From the NCBI GenBank assembly GCA_003225495.1, contig QIAJ01000210.1, positions 1 to 50,769 of the forward strand: 50,769 nt of DNA. Reading direction: 5' to 3'. The position numbers were made by a program, and so were the translations under genes. Of the stretch, positions 19,550-29,952 are shown piece by piece. The notes beneath the pieces were generated by a model, which was not told the DNA's origin, did not search any database, and was given only the letters and a program-made list of their open reading frames with translations. Origin of the DNA: Acidobacteriota bacterium. GTDB taxonomy: Bacteria > Acidobacteriota > Terriglobia > Terriglobales > Acidobacteriaceae. Every line of letters starts with the position of its first letter. Position 1 is the first letter of the stretch.

Positions 19550-20872
19550 ATGTCGTGGCGATGGACGGCGTGTCTCTCGCTCGCCTGCATTGGTTCGGCT
19601 TTCGCGCAGAAGACGGTGGTCGGCAAATACAACGGGCCGGGCGGATGCGCGTCCAGCAGTTGTCATGGAAGCATCCAGCCCAAGCAGATTACGGATGTTG
19701 CGCAAAACGAGTACAGCATCTGGGCGGGCCAGGATAAACATGCCCGCGCTTATCAGGTGCTGTCCAATGACGTTTCCGTTCGCATTGGCAAAATTCTTAA
19801 CCTCAAGTCACCGCCTGGCGAGAACCAGAAATGTCTCGCGTGCCATGCGCTTTCGGTGCCTCCGGAGATGCGCGCTCAGAGCTTCGATGTCAGCGACGGG
19901 GTCAGCTGCGAGCATTGCCACGGCCCAGCCGCAGGATGGCTCGGGGCGCACACGGTAAGAGAGTGGGAGACCCGCACGCCTGCGCAGAAAGATCAGCTTG
20001 GGATGCGCGATCTGCGAGACGTCGCCATCCGCAGCCACACTTGTCTACGTTGCCACCTTGGAACGGAAGAGCAGTCCGTCGATCACCAGATGATTGCGGC
20101 GGGACATCCTGATCTGACGTTCGAGCTGAATCTGTTCAGCGCGGTGATGCCGAAACATTGGAAGGATCCGAATGAGATTCCCTGGTTTGGAACGAAAGAG
20201 TGGGCGGTGGGGCAAGGGATGCAATTACGTGACAGCATGCAGCGGCTGGCGCGCCGCGCGCGCAGTTCGACGTGGCCGGAATATTCCGAGCTTGATTGCT
20301 TTGCTTGCCATCACAGTCTGACGGCTGCGAAAGACAGTTGGCGTCAAGATGTCGGGTATGCCGGACGCACGCCGGGTGTGCCTGCGTGGAATTCTTCGCG
20401 GTTCGCGGTGTTTCGCTACGCGGCCGCGGAAACGGATCCGGCGGCTTACGGCAAACTTGAGTCTGAGTTGGCGACTCTGAGTGGGCTAATTGGACAACTC
20501 AGTGGTGACCGGCAACAGATTGCGGCGTCCGCCGATCGCGCCGCCGAACTCGCACATTTTCTTACCGGCGCGTTGAACAATCGCAGCTACGATCAGGCAT
20601 TCACGTTGAGGGTGATGCGGAAGATTGCCGCTGATTCCAACGCGATCTCTCAGCAAGGACAGCGAGCCGCCGGGCAGGCTGCCATGTCGCTCGACTCGCT
20701 GTTCGGCGTTTACAAGCAGAATGCGAAGGATCTCGATGAGGCGCAGATAAAGGCAGCGATCGATGGACTCTTCCAGCAACTTGATGATCCGTCTGCTTAT
20801 AACGCTCCCCGGTTCTCCGCACAGATGCAGAAGTTAGCAGTGCTGTTGTCGGCGGAGAAGGGAAGCCGCTAA
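19550..20872 (+). CDS. multiheme c-type cytochrome, c554-like
   Basis: I start at 19550, where GAGGGA precedes the ATG and a signal peptide ([13 protein letters not shown]) follows at once; upstream in-frame starts (19406, 19526) would add an unlikely extension. The 440-aa product has four CXXCH sites (CLACH, CEHCH, CLRCH, CFACH) and a wider CASSSCH (CX4CH), so probably five hemes, in the style of cytochrome c554 family proteins. A helical C-terminal half lacks heme sites. It is transcribed away from the NuoEF operon across a 200-bp shared upstream region, and its stop lies 2 bases before a glycosidase gene. Likely a periplasmic electron carrier or multiheme enzyme linked to the neighbouring redox genes; substrate unknown. 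Confidence 0.85.
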   Translation: MSWRWTACLSLACIGSAFAQKTVVGKYNGPGGCASSSCHGSIQPKQITDVAQNEYSIWAGQDKHARAYQVLSNDVSVRIGKILNLKSPPGENQKCLACHALSVPPEMRAQSFDVSDGVSCEHCHGPAAGWLGAHTVREWETRTPAQKDQLGMRDLRDVAIRSHTCLRCHLGTEEQSVDHQMIAAGHPDLTFELNLFSAVMPKHWKDPNEIPWFGTKEWAVGQGMQLRDSMQRLARRARSSTWPEYSELDCFACHHSLTAAKDSWRQDVGYAGRTPGVPAWNSSRFAVFRYAAAETDPAAYGKLESELATLSGLIGQLSGDRQQIAASADRAAELAHFLTGALNNRSYDQAFTLRVMRKIAADSNAISQQGQRAAGQAAMSLDSLFGVYKQNAKDLDEAQIKAAIDGLFQQLDDPSAYNAPRFSAQMQKLAVLLSAEKGSR

Positions 20873-20874
20873 CC

Positions 20875-23577
20875 ATGCCGGACGCGTCGGCTCCCCATTC
20901 TGGCAATTCTCCCTTAACCGCGGAACATCGGCGACTATCCGAGCCTTCTCACGAAATGGTAACGCCCTGGCGCAAGTGGGGACCATATGTCTGTGAGCGT
21001 TCGTGGGGAAGCGTGCGAGAGGACTACAGTCCAGACGGGTGTGCGTGGGAATTTCTCACCCATGACATGGCGCGCAGCAAGGCTTATCGCTGGGGCGAAG
21101 ATGGCATCGCCGGGATTTGCGACCGGTACCAGTTGTTGGTGTTCGCGCTGGCTCTTTGGAATGGCCGTGACCCGATCCTGAAAGAGCGCATGTTTGGACT
21201 CTCGGGCAATGAGGGTAACCACGGCGAGGACGTCAAGGAATATTGGTTCTATCTCGACAACACCCCGACGCATAGTTACATGCGGATGCTCTACAAGTAT
21301 CCGCAGCGGAAGTTTCCGTACGCGCAGTTGTTGGAGGAAAACCGGCGCCGATGGGGACAGGTCGGAGTGCCTGAATACGAATTGCTGGACACCGGAATTT
21401 TTGAAGACAACCACTACTTCGATGTCTTCGTCGAGTATGCGAAGGCGGGTCCGGAAGATATTTGCGTGCGGATCGAAGCCTTCAATCGCGGACCGGAAAC
21501 AGCTGATCTGCACCTGCTGCCGCACTTGTGGTTCCGTAACACGTGGGCTTGGACTGATCCTTCGGGCAGCGAGCCTCTGATTGCTCTTGAGGGCTCAGCC
21601 GGCCATATAACTTTGGTTGCCGATGATTTTCAGAAATCTGCACTTCACAATCTCCAGTTTCCTTATTCGCTGGGACGTCGATATCTCTATGTTCCTACCG
21701 GCGGTGAGCCGCTGTTTACAGACAATGAGAGTAACGCCGAGCGTCTCTACAGCGCGCCCAGTCGCAAGCGGTTTGTGAAAGATGCATTCCATCGACGAAT
21801 CGTAAAGGGCGAGGATTGCATCAATCCCGCGCGCACAGGAACCAAGGCTTGTGTTCATTACAAATATTCGATCCCGGCTGGAGAGTCTGCCGTTCTTCGT
21901 CTGCGACTGACGCCGGATAAGCTGGTGCGGCCGCTGGATGACGTCGAGAAAATTGTTGCGCAGAGAAAGATTGAGGCCGATCAGTTCTACGTGAGTATTC
22001 ATCCTCCCAAAGCGAGCGCAGAAGAAAAGGAAATTCAGCGCCAGGCACTAGCCGGGATGTTGTGGAGCAAGCAGATTTATTTGTGGGACGTGGATGTGTG
22101 GCTGGAGGGAGACAATCCCAAAATGCCGCCGCCGGAATCGCGAAAAAGAATGCGCAACATTCATTGGCGGCATGTGAATTCGATGCGCATTCTATCCATG
22201 CCCGACAAGTGGGAGTTCCCGTGGTTTGCCGCGTGGGACTTGGCATTTCAGTGCATCAGCCTGGCACTGGTTGACCCAGATTTTGCCAAAGAAAATTTGT
22301 GGGTGTTGCTGTTCGAGCAGTTCCAGCATCCGAACGGGCAAATTCCGGCGTATGAGTGGGAGTTTTCCGATTTGAATCCGCCGATGCACGCCTGGGCGTG
22401 CTGGCGTGTTTATCAGAATGAAAAGCAGCGCACCGGCAAGGGGGACACTGAGTTTCTTGAACGGTGTCTGCACAAGCTGCTCATGAACTTTGCCTGGTGG
22501 GTGAATCGGGTGGATAGCCAGGGCAATAACGTTTTCGAAGGTGGCTTTCTCGGCCTGGACAACATCGCAGTCGTCGATCGCGGCGAGCGGTTTCCAGGCG
22601 GCGCGATCCTGGAGCAGGCTGATGCGACGGGTTGGATGGGTTTTTTCTGTCTCTATCTGATGCGCATTGCGCTCGAACTCGCGAAGCAGAATCGTGTCTA
22701 TGAGGGCGTCGCCACTAAATTCTTCGAGCACTTTATCTATATCGGCGCGGCCATGAAGAAGATGGGCGGCCGCGAATATCAGTTATGGGACGACAAGGAG
22801 GGCTTTTTCTACGATGTCCTCCGCTATCCGAACGGTGAGTTTCACAAATTTCGTTTGAGATCGCTGGTCGGACTGATTCCGCTCTATGGAATTGAGGTGC
22901 TCGATCGCGAGGAACTGAAAGCCTATCCGAGTTTTTTGAGGGATGTGGAATGGTTCATCCAGAACAGGCCCGATCTGGTCGGGGATGCATGTTATGCGGT
23001 CGACGACGGTCGCAAGCGCTATGTGTTGTCGATCGCGGATCCGAATCAGTTCAAGCGGTTACTGGAGCGCATCGCGGATCCGGGAGAATTCCTGTCTTCG
23101 TATGGTATTCGTAGCTTGTCGAAATATCACAAGGACCATCCCTTCAAATTTGGAGATCGTACCCTCGGTTACGAACCCGGAGAAGCTGAAGTGAAACTCA
23201 AAGGAGGGAACTCAAACTGGCGCGGCCCCGTGTGGTTCCCGACTTCCTACCTGTTAATTCATTCGTTCCTGCGCTTCAGTGAAGCGCTCGGGCCACAATT
23301 TTCAGTCTCGGTGCCGGGAGGCCACGGGAAGCCGGTGACGCCCTCTGCGATCGCAGAAGAGGCTGCGAATCGCATGATCTCAATCTTCAAGCGCGGTCCT
23401 GACGGCAAGCGGCCGTGCTTCGGCGGGTATCGAAAATTTCAGGAGGATCCGCACTGGCGAGAGTTTCTGCTTTTCAACGAGTACTACCACGGAGACACTG
23501 GTCTGGGGCTGGGAGCCAGCCATCAGACGGGATGGACCGGCTTGGTGGCCAATCTGATTGACGAATGGCGGCGGTGA
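20875..23577 (+). CDS. MGH1/GH63-like glycoside hydrolase
   Basis: A 900-aa cytoplasmic-looking protein without a signal peptide. The N-terminal part (about 30-340) is a beta-rich domain with [18 protein letters not shown] and [20 protein letters not shown]. The C-terminal part is an (alpha/alpha)6 barrel with [34 protein letters not shown] and a late [14 protein letters not shown]. This is the long bacterial MGH1-type glycosidase layout related to GH63, whose members hydrolyse glucosides or mannosides, including compatible solutes. Acidic residues in the barrel (for example in [10 protein letters not shown]) are candidate catalytic groups. It starts 2 bases after the cytochrome gene. The nearby glk and zwf on the other strand suggest that released glucose enters central metabolism, but its true substrate is not shown. 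Confidence 0.85.
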   Translation: MPDASAPHSGNSPLTAEHRRLSEPSHEMVTPWRKWGPYVCERSWGSVREDYSPDGCAWEFLTHDMARSKAYRWGEDGIAGICDRYQLLVFALALWNGRDPILKERMFGLSGNEGNHGEDVKEYWFYLDNTPTHSYMRMLYKYPQRKFPYAQLLEENRRRWGQVGVPEYELLDTGIFEDNHYFDVFVEYAKAGPEDICVRIEAFNRGPETADLHLLPHLWFRNTWAWTDPSGSEPLIALEGSAGHITLVADDFQKSALHNLQFPYSLGRRYLYVPTGGEPLFTDNESNAERLYSAPSRKRFVKDAFHRRIVKGEDCINPARTGTKACVHYKYSIPAGESAVLRLRLTPDKLVRPLDDVEKIVAQRKIEADQFYVSIHPPKASAEEKEIQRQALAGMLWSKQIYLWDVDVWLEGDNPKMPPPESRKRMRNIHWRHVNSMRILSMPDKWEFPWFAAWDLAFQCISLALVDPDFAKENLWVLLFEQFQHPNGQIPAYEWEFSDLNPPMHAWACWRVYQNEKQRTGKGDTEFLERCLHKLLMNFAWWVNRVDSQGNNVFEGGFLGLDNIAVVDRGERFPGGAILEQADATGWMGFFCLYLMRIALELAKQNRVYEGVATKFFEHFIYIGAAMKKMGGREYQLWDDKEGFFYDVLRYPNGEFHKFRLRSLVGLIPLYGIEVLDREELKAYPSFLRDVEWFIQNRPDLVGDACYAVDDGRKRYVLSIADPNQFKRLLERIADPGEFLSSYGIRSLSKYHKDHPFKFGDRTLGYEPGEAEVKLKGGNSNWRGPVWFPTSYLLIHSFLRFSEALGPQFSVSVPGGHGKPVTPSAIAEEAANRMISIFKRGPDGKRPCFGGYRKFQEDPHWREFLLFNEYYHGDTGLGLGASHQTGWTGLVANLIDEWRR

Positions 23578-23646
23578 CCTTTTCGCATGGAACAGCGCCT
23601 CGGTTGCACCTAAAGCACTGCGGCCATCACGACCTCAGTCGGCAGT

Positions 23647-24652
23647 TCAGGCTGTCTTCCTGGTCTTGAATGCCTTCTCAATCAACGTATACCGCGCCGC
23701 TCCGATCATCCCTGCGTCATCGTTCAAAACGATGCTCACCGGAATTTCTTTCATCAGCGGCACCAGCCGTCCTTTGTCGAGAAACGACTGCATGAAGATC
23801 GGATCTTTCATCTTCGAAACGTTCTTGGCGGCGACGCTTCCTCCGATGTAAATTCCCCCGGTGGACAAGAAATTCAAAGCCACGTTCCCGGTCTCGGCTC
23901 CATAAATGCTTACGAAGATCGACATCGTCTGGTCGCAAATGGGAGTTGTGCCCGCCGCAGCCAGTTTCGAGATCAGGGCTGGGGCGTCGGGCGTTCCGGC
24001 GATCTGATCTTTCAATGCCTGCGGCTCTTCGGCTCGCTTCGTATCTCTGAGAAAGTCGTAGATGTTCTTGATCCCCGGACCGGAGAGGAGGCGCTCGAAG
24101 CTGATACGTCCATACTTCTTTTGCAGATAACTCAGCAGCGCCATCTCCAGCTCGTTGCGGGGCGCAAAGTCGGAGTGGCCGCCTTCGCAGCCGAATGGGT
24201 GGTGCCGGTACCCGTCCCAATAGAGACCGGCAACGCCGAGTCCGGTGCGGGCGGAAATCACAGCGCGGTTTCCTTCCGCATCTTCGGAGCCTTCATTCAA
24301 AACTACGAAATCTTTGGAATCTAAACCGTCGATGCCGTAGGCATAGGCCTCGAGATCGTTGATCATTCCCACTGAGTCGAGTTTCAGCTGCTTCGCCAAG
24401 TCGCGGGAGTCGATGATCCAGGGGAGGTTGGAAATCTTGCTACGACCACGCCGCACCGGGCCAGCAACGCCAAAACAGGCGCGGTTCACCAGGATTCCTT
24501 CGGTCTGTATGAACGTCGTGATGATCTCCGTGAGGCCTGCGTGCTCCTGGCTCATGAACGATTTTTCAAACGACGAGTTGCAGCCGGCTGCCCTCGGTTT
24601 CAAATCCGGCCAGCCGGGTGCGGGTTGCGCCGATTTCTCCTGCAAGAATCAT
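23647..24652 (-). pseudogene. glk: glucokinase, interrupted by a one-base frameshift
   Basis: The true start is the ATG at 24650-24652, overlapping the zwf stop (ATGA). It encodes [20 protein letters not shown], a sugar-kinase phosphate-binding loop. After LQLVV the frame stops at 24566, and the protein resumes in another frame as EKSFMSQEHAGL and runs to 23647. Removing one T from a TTT run (24568-24570 as AAA on the + strand) joins them. The span of 1006 bases is one over a multiple of three, giving 334 aa, the normal size. Later motifs are intact (CFGVAGPV, NDLEAYAYGI, GCEGGHSDFAP, GGIYIGGSVA). It would phosphorylate glucose with ATP, feeding the dehydrogenase made from the gene upstream. 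Sequencing error is at least as likely as loss of function. Confidence 0.85.
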
Positions 24653-26184
24653 GGCTCTATTGTCCTCCAACGGCGGTGGTCGCGCTCCAAGAGTTCGTCG
24701 GCATCCTTGGGTCCCCAGGTGCCGGCGGCGTAGTTCGGAAATTTGCGGGGCGGCAGAGCGGTCCAAACATCGAGGATCGGATCGATCACGCTCCATCCGG
24801 CTTCGACCATGTCAGCGCGCTGAAACAGGGTCGGATCGCCGATCATGCAGTCGTAAAGCAGAACCTCGTATCCGGTGTGCGGGTCGGCACCGAAATATTT
24901 GGAATACTCGAAACTCATGTCCACCGATCCCACGCGCAAGACGGCGCCCGGGATCTTGGCGCCGAAGCTCAAGGAGATAGCCTCCACCGGCTGAATTCCA
25001 ATCACTAGAGTATTGGTGTGCAGCTTGTGGAATGCGGAGTTCCGAAACAGTTCAAATGGAGTGCTCTTGAACTGAATAACAATCTCGGTGTGGCGCTTGG
25101 CCATGCGCTTGGCGGTTCGCAGACAGAAGGGAACGCCCGCCCAGCGCCAGTTGTCGACGGTCAGCTTCATGCCGACGTAAGTTTCCGTACGCGAATTAGG
25201 GGAAACTCCGGCCTCACTGCGGTAGCTGGGTACATTCTCGCCACCTACGATGCCCTCGCCATACTGCCCGCGCACCGTGAGGTTAAGGACATCTTCGGAG
25301 TCCAGCGGCTGCACTGCGTGCAGTACTTTGGCTTGCTCGTTGCGGACCGCGTCCGCCTGAAATGACGGCGGCGACTCCATCGCGGTCAGGCTAAGCAGTT
25401 GCATCAGATGATTCGGAACCATGTCGCGGAGGGTGCCGGCAGTGTCGAAATATCCGCCGCGTTGTTCCACGCCGACGGTCTCGGCATTCGTGATCTGCAC
25501 GTGATCGATGTAACGCCGGTTCCAGATGGGTTCGAAGATGGCATTGTCGAAGCGGAACACCATGATGTTCTGGACGGTTTCCTTGCCCAGGTAGTGATCG
25601 ATGCGGTAGATCTGGCTTTCGTCGAGAACACTCTTGATTTCCCGGTTCAAAGCCTTGGCGGACTCGAGATTGTGTCCGAAGGGCTTTTCAATGATGACGC
25701 GGCGCCAGCGGCCGCCGTCCTGTTTCGACAGGCCAGCATTTCCCAACTGCTGGACGATCAGGCCGAAGAACTTGGGCGACGTAGCCAGATAAAACATGTA
25801 ATTGCCGGCCGTCTGCTGGTCTCGATCCAAATCGCCGAGCCTGGCAACGAGAGTGGAATACAAGTTCGGATCGGAAAATTCCCCTCGCAGGTAGAAGAGC
25901 CGGTCGGTGAACCACTGCCAGTGTTCGTTGTCGTGATCTTCAGCGGGAAGAAATCCCGTCACTTGGGTTCGAAACTGTTCGAGCGTGAGGTCGTCGACCG
26001 AAACGCCCAGGACGGCGAAGTCCTTGGGCAACAATTTCGCTTTTGCAAGGTTGAAAAGCGAGGGAATTAGCTTACGTTTCGTCAGGTCGCCGGCTGCGCC
26101 GAAGAGCACCATCACGCACGCGCCGGCAGCCCGCCCGGACTGATCGGATTCCTTTTGCAGGGTAGAAGTGTCCGCAATTGCCAT
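24649..26184 (-). CDS. zwf: glucose-6-phosphate 1-dehydrogenase
   Basis: I choose the ATG at 26182-26184 (511 aa, the usual family length); the open frame reaches back to 26274. The coenzyme-binding [16 protein letters not shown] lies near residue 28, the substrate-site RIDHYLGKE near 200, and conserved [11 protein letters not shown] and [12 protein letters not shown] follow. It oxidises glucose 6-phosphate to 6-phosphogluconolactone with NADP or NAD, the entry step of the oxidative pentose phosphate pathway. Its stop overlaps the glk start, so glucose phosphorylation and oxidation are coupled in one operon. The ribosome-binding site is weak. Confidence 0.95.
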   Translation of the reverse strand: MAIADTSTLQKESDQSGRAAGACVMVLFGAAGDLTKRKLIPSLFNLAKAKLLPKDFAVLGVSVDDLTLEQFRTQVTGFLPAEDHDNEHWQWFTDRLFYLRGEFSDPNLYSTLVARLGDLDRDQQTAGNYMFYLATSPKFFGLIVQQLGNAGLSKQDGGRWRRVIIEKPFGHNLESAKALNREIKSVLDESQIYRIDHYLGKETVQNIMVFRFDNAIFEPIWNRRYIDHVQITNAETVGVEQRGGYFDTAGTLRDMVPNHLMQLLSLTAMESPPSFQADAVRNEQAKVLHAVQPLDSEDVLNLTVRGQYGEGIVGGENVPSYRSEAGVSPNSRTETYVGMKLTVDNWRWAGVPFCLRTAKRMAKRHTEIVIQFKSTPFELFRNSAFHKLHTNTLVIGIQPVEAISLSFGAKIPGAVLRVGSVDMSFEYSKYFGADPHTGYEVLLYDCMIGDPTLFQRADMVEAGWSVIDPILDVWTALPPRKFPNYAAGTWGPKDADELLERDHRRWRTIEP

Positions 26185-26303
26185 GGGATAGTCGTTATTT
26201 GATTTCTCGAAGTCTATCGTAAATTCGTGCTCAGCATTGTGGACATGCGAAGCTACCCGGTGAATTGTCGGCAAATGTGCCGCCGTGCATTAGAATCGCG
26301 CTC

Positions 26304-27887
26304 ATGAAATTCTCAGATGGATTCTGCCGGCGCTGGCTCTTCGTGGTCCTATTGCCACTTTCATTCGGTGCGTACGTGGCTGAGGCACAGCAGACCACGA
26401 ATTCGATCGGCATATTCGAGTCGCATGGCGACGTTGGTGATAGCCCGAAAGAAGGTTCTGTCTCTTACGACGCCGCCAACCGCGAGTATCGCATCACCGG
26501 CGGCGGCGCTAACATGTGGGGCACATTGGACGCGTTTCATTTTGTCTCGAAGCGAATGTCAGGAAATTTCGCCATCACCGCCGATGTCCGCTTCATCGGC
26601 AAGGGCGTGGAAGAGCACCGCAAGGCGGTGTTAGTGGTGCGGCAAAGCTTAAATCCGAATGCCCCCTATGCCGACGTTGCTCTCCACGGAGACGGCCTGA
26701 CCGCGCTCCAGTTTCGGCCGATCCCAGGGGCTGAGACTTCTGAGGTGCGGTCGGACGTAAACGCGCCGGTACGAATTCGTCTCGAACGGCGGGGAGATCA
26801 GTTCCTGATGTCGGTGGGCAAGCCGGGGAAGCCGCTTGAGGCGTCCATTCCCGCCACGGTCGGCCTTGATGGGCCGGTGTATGTAGGTATCGGCGTGTGT
26901 TCGCACGATGCCCAGGTGCTGGAGACGGCAGTGTTTTCCAATGTGAGCATCGAAGAGTTGCCGTCGACCGAGCCACATCTGAATCCGGAAAATGTGCGTA
27001 GCAAGATTTCGATCTATGACACCGAAAGCAAGACCGTACAGGTCATTTATTCGGCTGACAAGTTATGGGAAGCGCCCAACTGGTCTCCGGACGGCAAGTA
27101 TCTGCTGGCGAATTCCGGCGGCGTGATCTACCGGTTCCCGTTCGATGCGAAGGGCGAGGCGCAGCCCGAAAAACTTGCGCTCGACAAGGCTTACGATTGC
27201 AACAACGACAAGGCGCTGTCGCCGGATGGCGAGCGGCTGGCATTCTCCGCTGAACATGCACCCGCGAGGGAATCACAGGTATATGTATCGAACGCGGATG
27301 GAACCAGTCCGCAGATGGTTACTGCGAATATCCCGAGCTACTTTCATGGATGGTCGCCGGATGGCCGGTGGCTTGCATTTGTCGGTGAGCGCGGCGGCAA
27401 TTTCGACATCTATCGCGTTTCTTCCATGGGCGGCCAAGAAGAAAGGTTGACTTCGAGCGCGGGCTTCGACGACGGCCCCGATTATTCTCCCGATGGAAAG
27501 TGGATCTACATCAACACCGATCGCTCCGGTGGATGGGACATCTGGCGATTTCCTGCTGAGGGCGCTGGCGCCAACGATGCCAAAGCCGAGCGCGTTACTG
27601 GCGACGCCGGAGAAGATTGGTTCCCGCATCCATCTCCTGATGGCAAGCGAATGGTATTTCTGACATTTCCTCCCGGGACGAAGGGCCATGACTTCAAGAC
27701 GGCTGTTCAGCTTCGAATGATTGCGATGCCTTCGAGCGACGCTCCTGCACGGCTTCCGAAATCCGACGATGAGAATGCGATTCCGATTCTCACGCAGTTT
27801 TTCGGCGGACAAGGATCGATCAACGTCAACTCCTGGTCGCCGGATTCCAGGAAGTTTGCATTTGTCAGCTATGAATTGTTGCCATAG
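26304..27887 (+). CDS. exported TolB-like beta-propeller protein
   Basis: A 527-aa protein with a signal peptide (WLFVVLLPLSFGAYVAEAQ). Residues about 25-215 form a jelly-roll-like domain (ITGGGANMWG, then VYVGIGVCSHD) similar to lectin-like laminarinase/DUF1349 folds. Residues about 225-527 carry WD40-like PD40 repeats of the TolB kind: NWSPDGKYLL, ALSPDGERLAF, GWSPDGRWLAF, DYSPDGKWIYI, HPSPDGKRMVF and SWSPDSRKFAF. Such proteins are common in Acidobacteriota, usually of unknown function; carbohydrate or peptide binding at the cell surface is a guess. It is divergent from zwf across about 120 bp. I start at the ATG directly before the signal peptide; an upstream in-frame start exists at 26265. 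Confidence 0.8.
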   Translation: MKFSDGFCRRWLFVVLLPLSFGAYVAEAQQTTNSIGIFESHGDVGDSPKEGSVSYDAANREYRITGGGANMWGTLDAFHFVSKRMSGNFAITADVRFIGKGVEEHRKAVLVVRQSLNPNAPYADVALHGDGLTALQFRPIPGAETSEVRSDVNAPVRIRLERRGDQFLMSVGKPGKPLEASIPATVGLDGPVYVGIGVCSHDAQVLETAVFSNVSIEELPSTEPHLNPENVRSKISIYDTESKTVQVIYSADKLWEAPNWSPDGKYLLANSGGVIYRFPFDAKGEAQPEKLALDKAYDCNNDKALSPDGERLAFSAEHAPARESQVYVSNADGTSPQMVTANIPSYFHGWSPDGRWLAFVGERGGNFDIYRVSSMGGQEERLTSSAGFDDGPDYSPDGKWIYINTDRSGGWDIWRFPAEGAGANDAKAERVTGDAGEDWFPHPSPDGKRMVFLTFPPGTKGHDFKTAVQLRMIAMPSSDAPARLPKSDDENAIPILTQFFGGQGSINVNSWSPDSRKFAFVSYELLP

Positions 27888-27975
27888 CGATGAGAAACAT
27901 TTGAGCGCGATTGTGATCCGCTCACAGCGCGCGTGTCTTTTGCCCGCGGCTCCGTCAGACGATACACTTGCAGAC

Positions 27976-28269
27976 ATGAATACGCAGCCACAGCCCAATA
28001 TTAAATTTTCAAACACACCGGACTACCGTGAGGCCTACGCGAACAGCGTGCAGATTCGCGTCAACGTTTGGGACTTCTTCCTCGTTTTTGGAACTATGCA
28101 ACAGAGCTCAGAGACACAAGTAGAGCTGCGCAATTTTCAGGGTGTCTATTTGAGCCCGCAGCAGGCAAAAGCGTTGATGACGCTACTGCAACAGAATGTC
28201 TCCAATTACGAGTCAGCTTTCGGACCGATTCAGCTTGATCCGCGCCAGCCTGGCGGACCCGTGCACTGA
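27976..28269 (+). CDS. DUF3467-family small protein
   Basis: A 97-aa protein. The open frame extends upstream to 27721, but similarity to a compact domain begins at the ATG at 27976. It contains NTPDYREAYANSVQIRVNVWDFFLVFG and ends with YLSPQQAKALMTLLQQNVSNYE, the pattern of DUF3467 proteins of about 100 residues. No signal peptide. Its function is unknown. It shares its stop with the start of the glycosyltransferase (TGATG), so the two are cotranslated. Confidence 0.75.
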   Translation: MNTQPQPNIKFSNTPDYREAYANSVQIRVNVWDFFLVFGTMQQSSETQVELRNFQGVYLSPQQAKALMTLLQQNVSNYESAFGPIQLDPRQPGGPVH

Positions 28270-29927
28270 TGGGGGCTGCTCGCTTCGGCGAAGAACACCA
28301 GCGGCAGATGGGTTCCGCATGGACGCAGGACCTGTTCCTGTTCGCGGCAATCTTTGTAGTATTAATGCTGCTCCATGCCCCGTTGCTTCGTCTGCCATAT
28401 TTCTGGGATGAAGCCGGCTATTACATTCCCGCGGCTCGCGATCTGTATCTGACGAGCGCGCTCATTCCACACTCCACTCCTTCGAATGCGCATCCGCCGC
28501 TGGTAATGGCCTGGCTGGCCGCGGCTTGGCGGGCTGCGGGATATTCCTCGCTGGTTACAAGAACCGCAATACTGCTGGTGGCTGCGTTCGCCCTGCTGGG
28601 AGTGTTTCGGCTCTCGCGATTCGCGGCTAACCTGCCGGTAGCGTGGGCGACGACTGCGCTGGTCGCGCTGTATCCCGTGTTCTTCACGCAGAGTTCTCTC
28701 GCACATCTGGATCTGGCTGCGGCGGGATTCACTTTCTGGGGGCTGCTGGCATATCTCGAAGATCGGCCGTGGAAGATGGCGCTTTGGTTCTCGCTGGGCG
28801 CGTTGGCGAAGGAGACTGCGATCCTGGCTCCGCTGGCGCTGTTTGGTTGGGAGTTGGTTGGCGACTGGCTGCCCAGGCGTTGGCATGAGTTAAGGCCGCC
28901 GTCTTTACGTCGCACACGGTCCTTCCCTCTGCTCCTTCCAGCCCTTCCTCTGGCTTGCTGGTACGGTTATCACTTCGCGAAAACGGGATTCCTGTTCGGC
29001 AATCCAGAATTTCTTCGTTACAACCTGACCGCTACCATCGATCGGTTTCGAATTCCTCTCGCGTTCGGTCTCAGACTCTGGCAGGCATTCGGATATTTCG
29101 GTTTGTATTTGCTCACTGTGGCGGGATTGCTGGCGATGCGGCGTCGTCCTTTGATGATGAATGGAGGCGCTCGGCCGCGAATACAGATCTGGATGCAACT
29201 GGCGTTTCTAGCCGTCCTCGTCGCGTACCTGGCATTCATGTCGGTGGTAGGGGGCGCAGTTCTCGCGCGCTATATGCTTCCGGTGGTTCCCCTGGTGGTT
29301 CTTGTCATGGTCTCGACACTCTGGCGGCGCGTACGGTATTGGCGGCTGGTAATTGTGTTAGTCGCGATCGCATTTGTGGCGGCGCTGTTCACGAATCCGC
29401 CATACGGATTCTCGATGGAAGATAACTTCGCCTACCGCGATTATGTCATGATGCACGCCGAAGCCGGTCGCTTTCTGGCTCTGCGATATCCACGGGCTCG
29501 AGTGCTGACTGCCTGGCCGGCGTCGGACGAACTCTCTCGGCCCTGGCTCGGCTACGTGTCACGAGCCTTTCCAGTCGTGCGCATTGAGGACTTCACGGCG
29601 GGTCAAATTGCGATTGCCGCGAATACAAGCAGCCAGTTCGACGTTGCCCTGGCATTCTCGACCAAGTATCAGCCGTCGCGTCCGCTGCTGGAAAACTGGG
29701 CGCTGTGGCAATTACTCAAAGAAAAATATTTCGGCTATCACCGGGATCTAGCGCCGGAAGAGATTGCTGCGCGACTCGGCGGAATCGTCGTCTTTCAGAA
29801 AAGGAGCGATGGCCAATGGGTGGCGGTGATTTCGGTGGAGAGGGAAGAAGACGCCTCCGCGCATTTAACAGTTCCTGAAGGGGCTCCTGCGGAAACCACG
29901 AACGACATCGCTAAAGCGATACCCTGA
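28269..29927 (+). CDS. GT-C type membrane glycosyltransferase (PMT/ArnT-like)
   Basis: A 552-aa polytopic protein with about ten membrane helices in the first 400 residues and a soluble C-terminal domain. Soon after the first helix comes FWDEAGYYIPAARDL, with the acidic residues expected in the first loop of lipid-sugar-dependent GT-C enzymes. LAHLDLAAAGFTFWG and GALAKETAIL are further family motifs. It would transfer a sugar from a polyprenyl-phosphate donor to a protein or lipid on the periplasmic side; donor and acceptor are not evident. The ATG overlaps the DUF3467 stop. Confidence 0.8.
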   Translation: MGAARFGEEHQRQMGSAWTQDLFLFAAIFVVLMLLHAPLLRLPYFWDEAGYYIPAARDLYLTSALIPHSTPSNAHPPLVMAWLAAAWRAAGYSSLVTRTAILLVAAFALLGVFRLSRFAANLPVAWATTALVALYPVFFTQSSLAHLDLAAAGFTFWGLLAYLEDRPWKMALWFSLGALAKETAILAPLALFGWELVGDWLPRRWHELRPPSLRRTRSFPLLLPALPLACWYGYHFAKTGFLFGNPEFLRYNLTATIDRFRIPLAFGLRLWQAFGYFGLYLLTVAGLLAMRRRPLMMNGGARPRIQIWMQLAFLAVLVAYLAFMSVVGGAVLARYMLPVVPLVVLVMVSTLWRRVRYWRLVIVLVAIAFVAALFTNPPYGFSMEDNFAYRDYVMMHAEAGRFLALRYPRARVLTAWPASDELSRPWLGYVSRAFPVVRIEDFTAGQIAIAANTSSQFDVALAFSTKYQPSRPLLENWALWQLLKEKYFGYHRDLAPEEIAARLGGIVVFQKRSDGQWVAVISVEREEDASAHLTVPEGAPAETTNDIAKAIP

Positions 29928-29952
29928 TACGGAAGCTGATCAATAGAACTGT

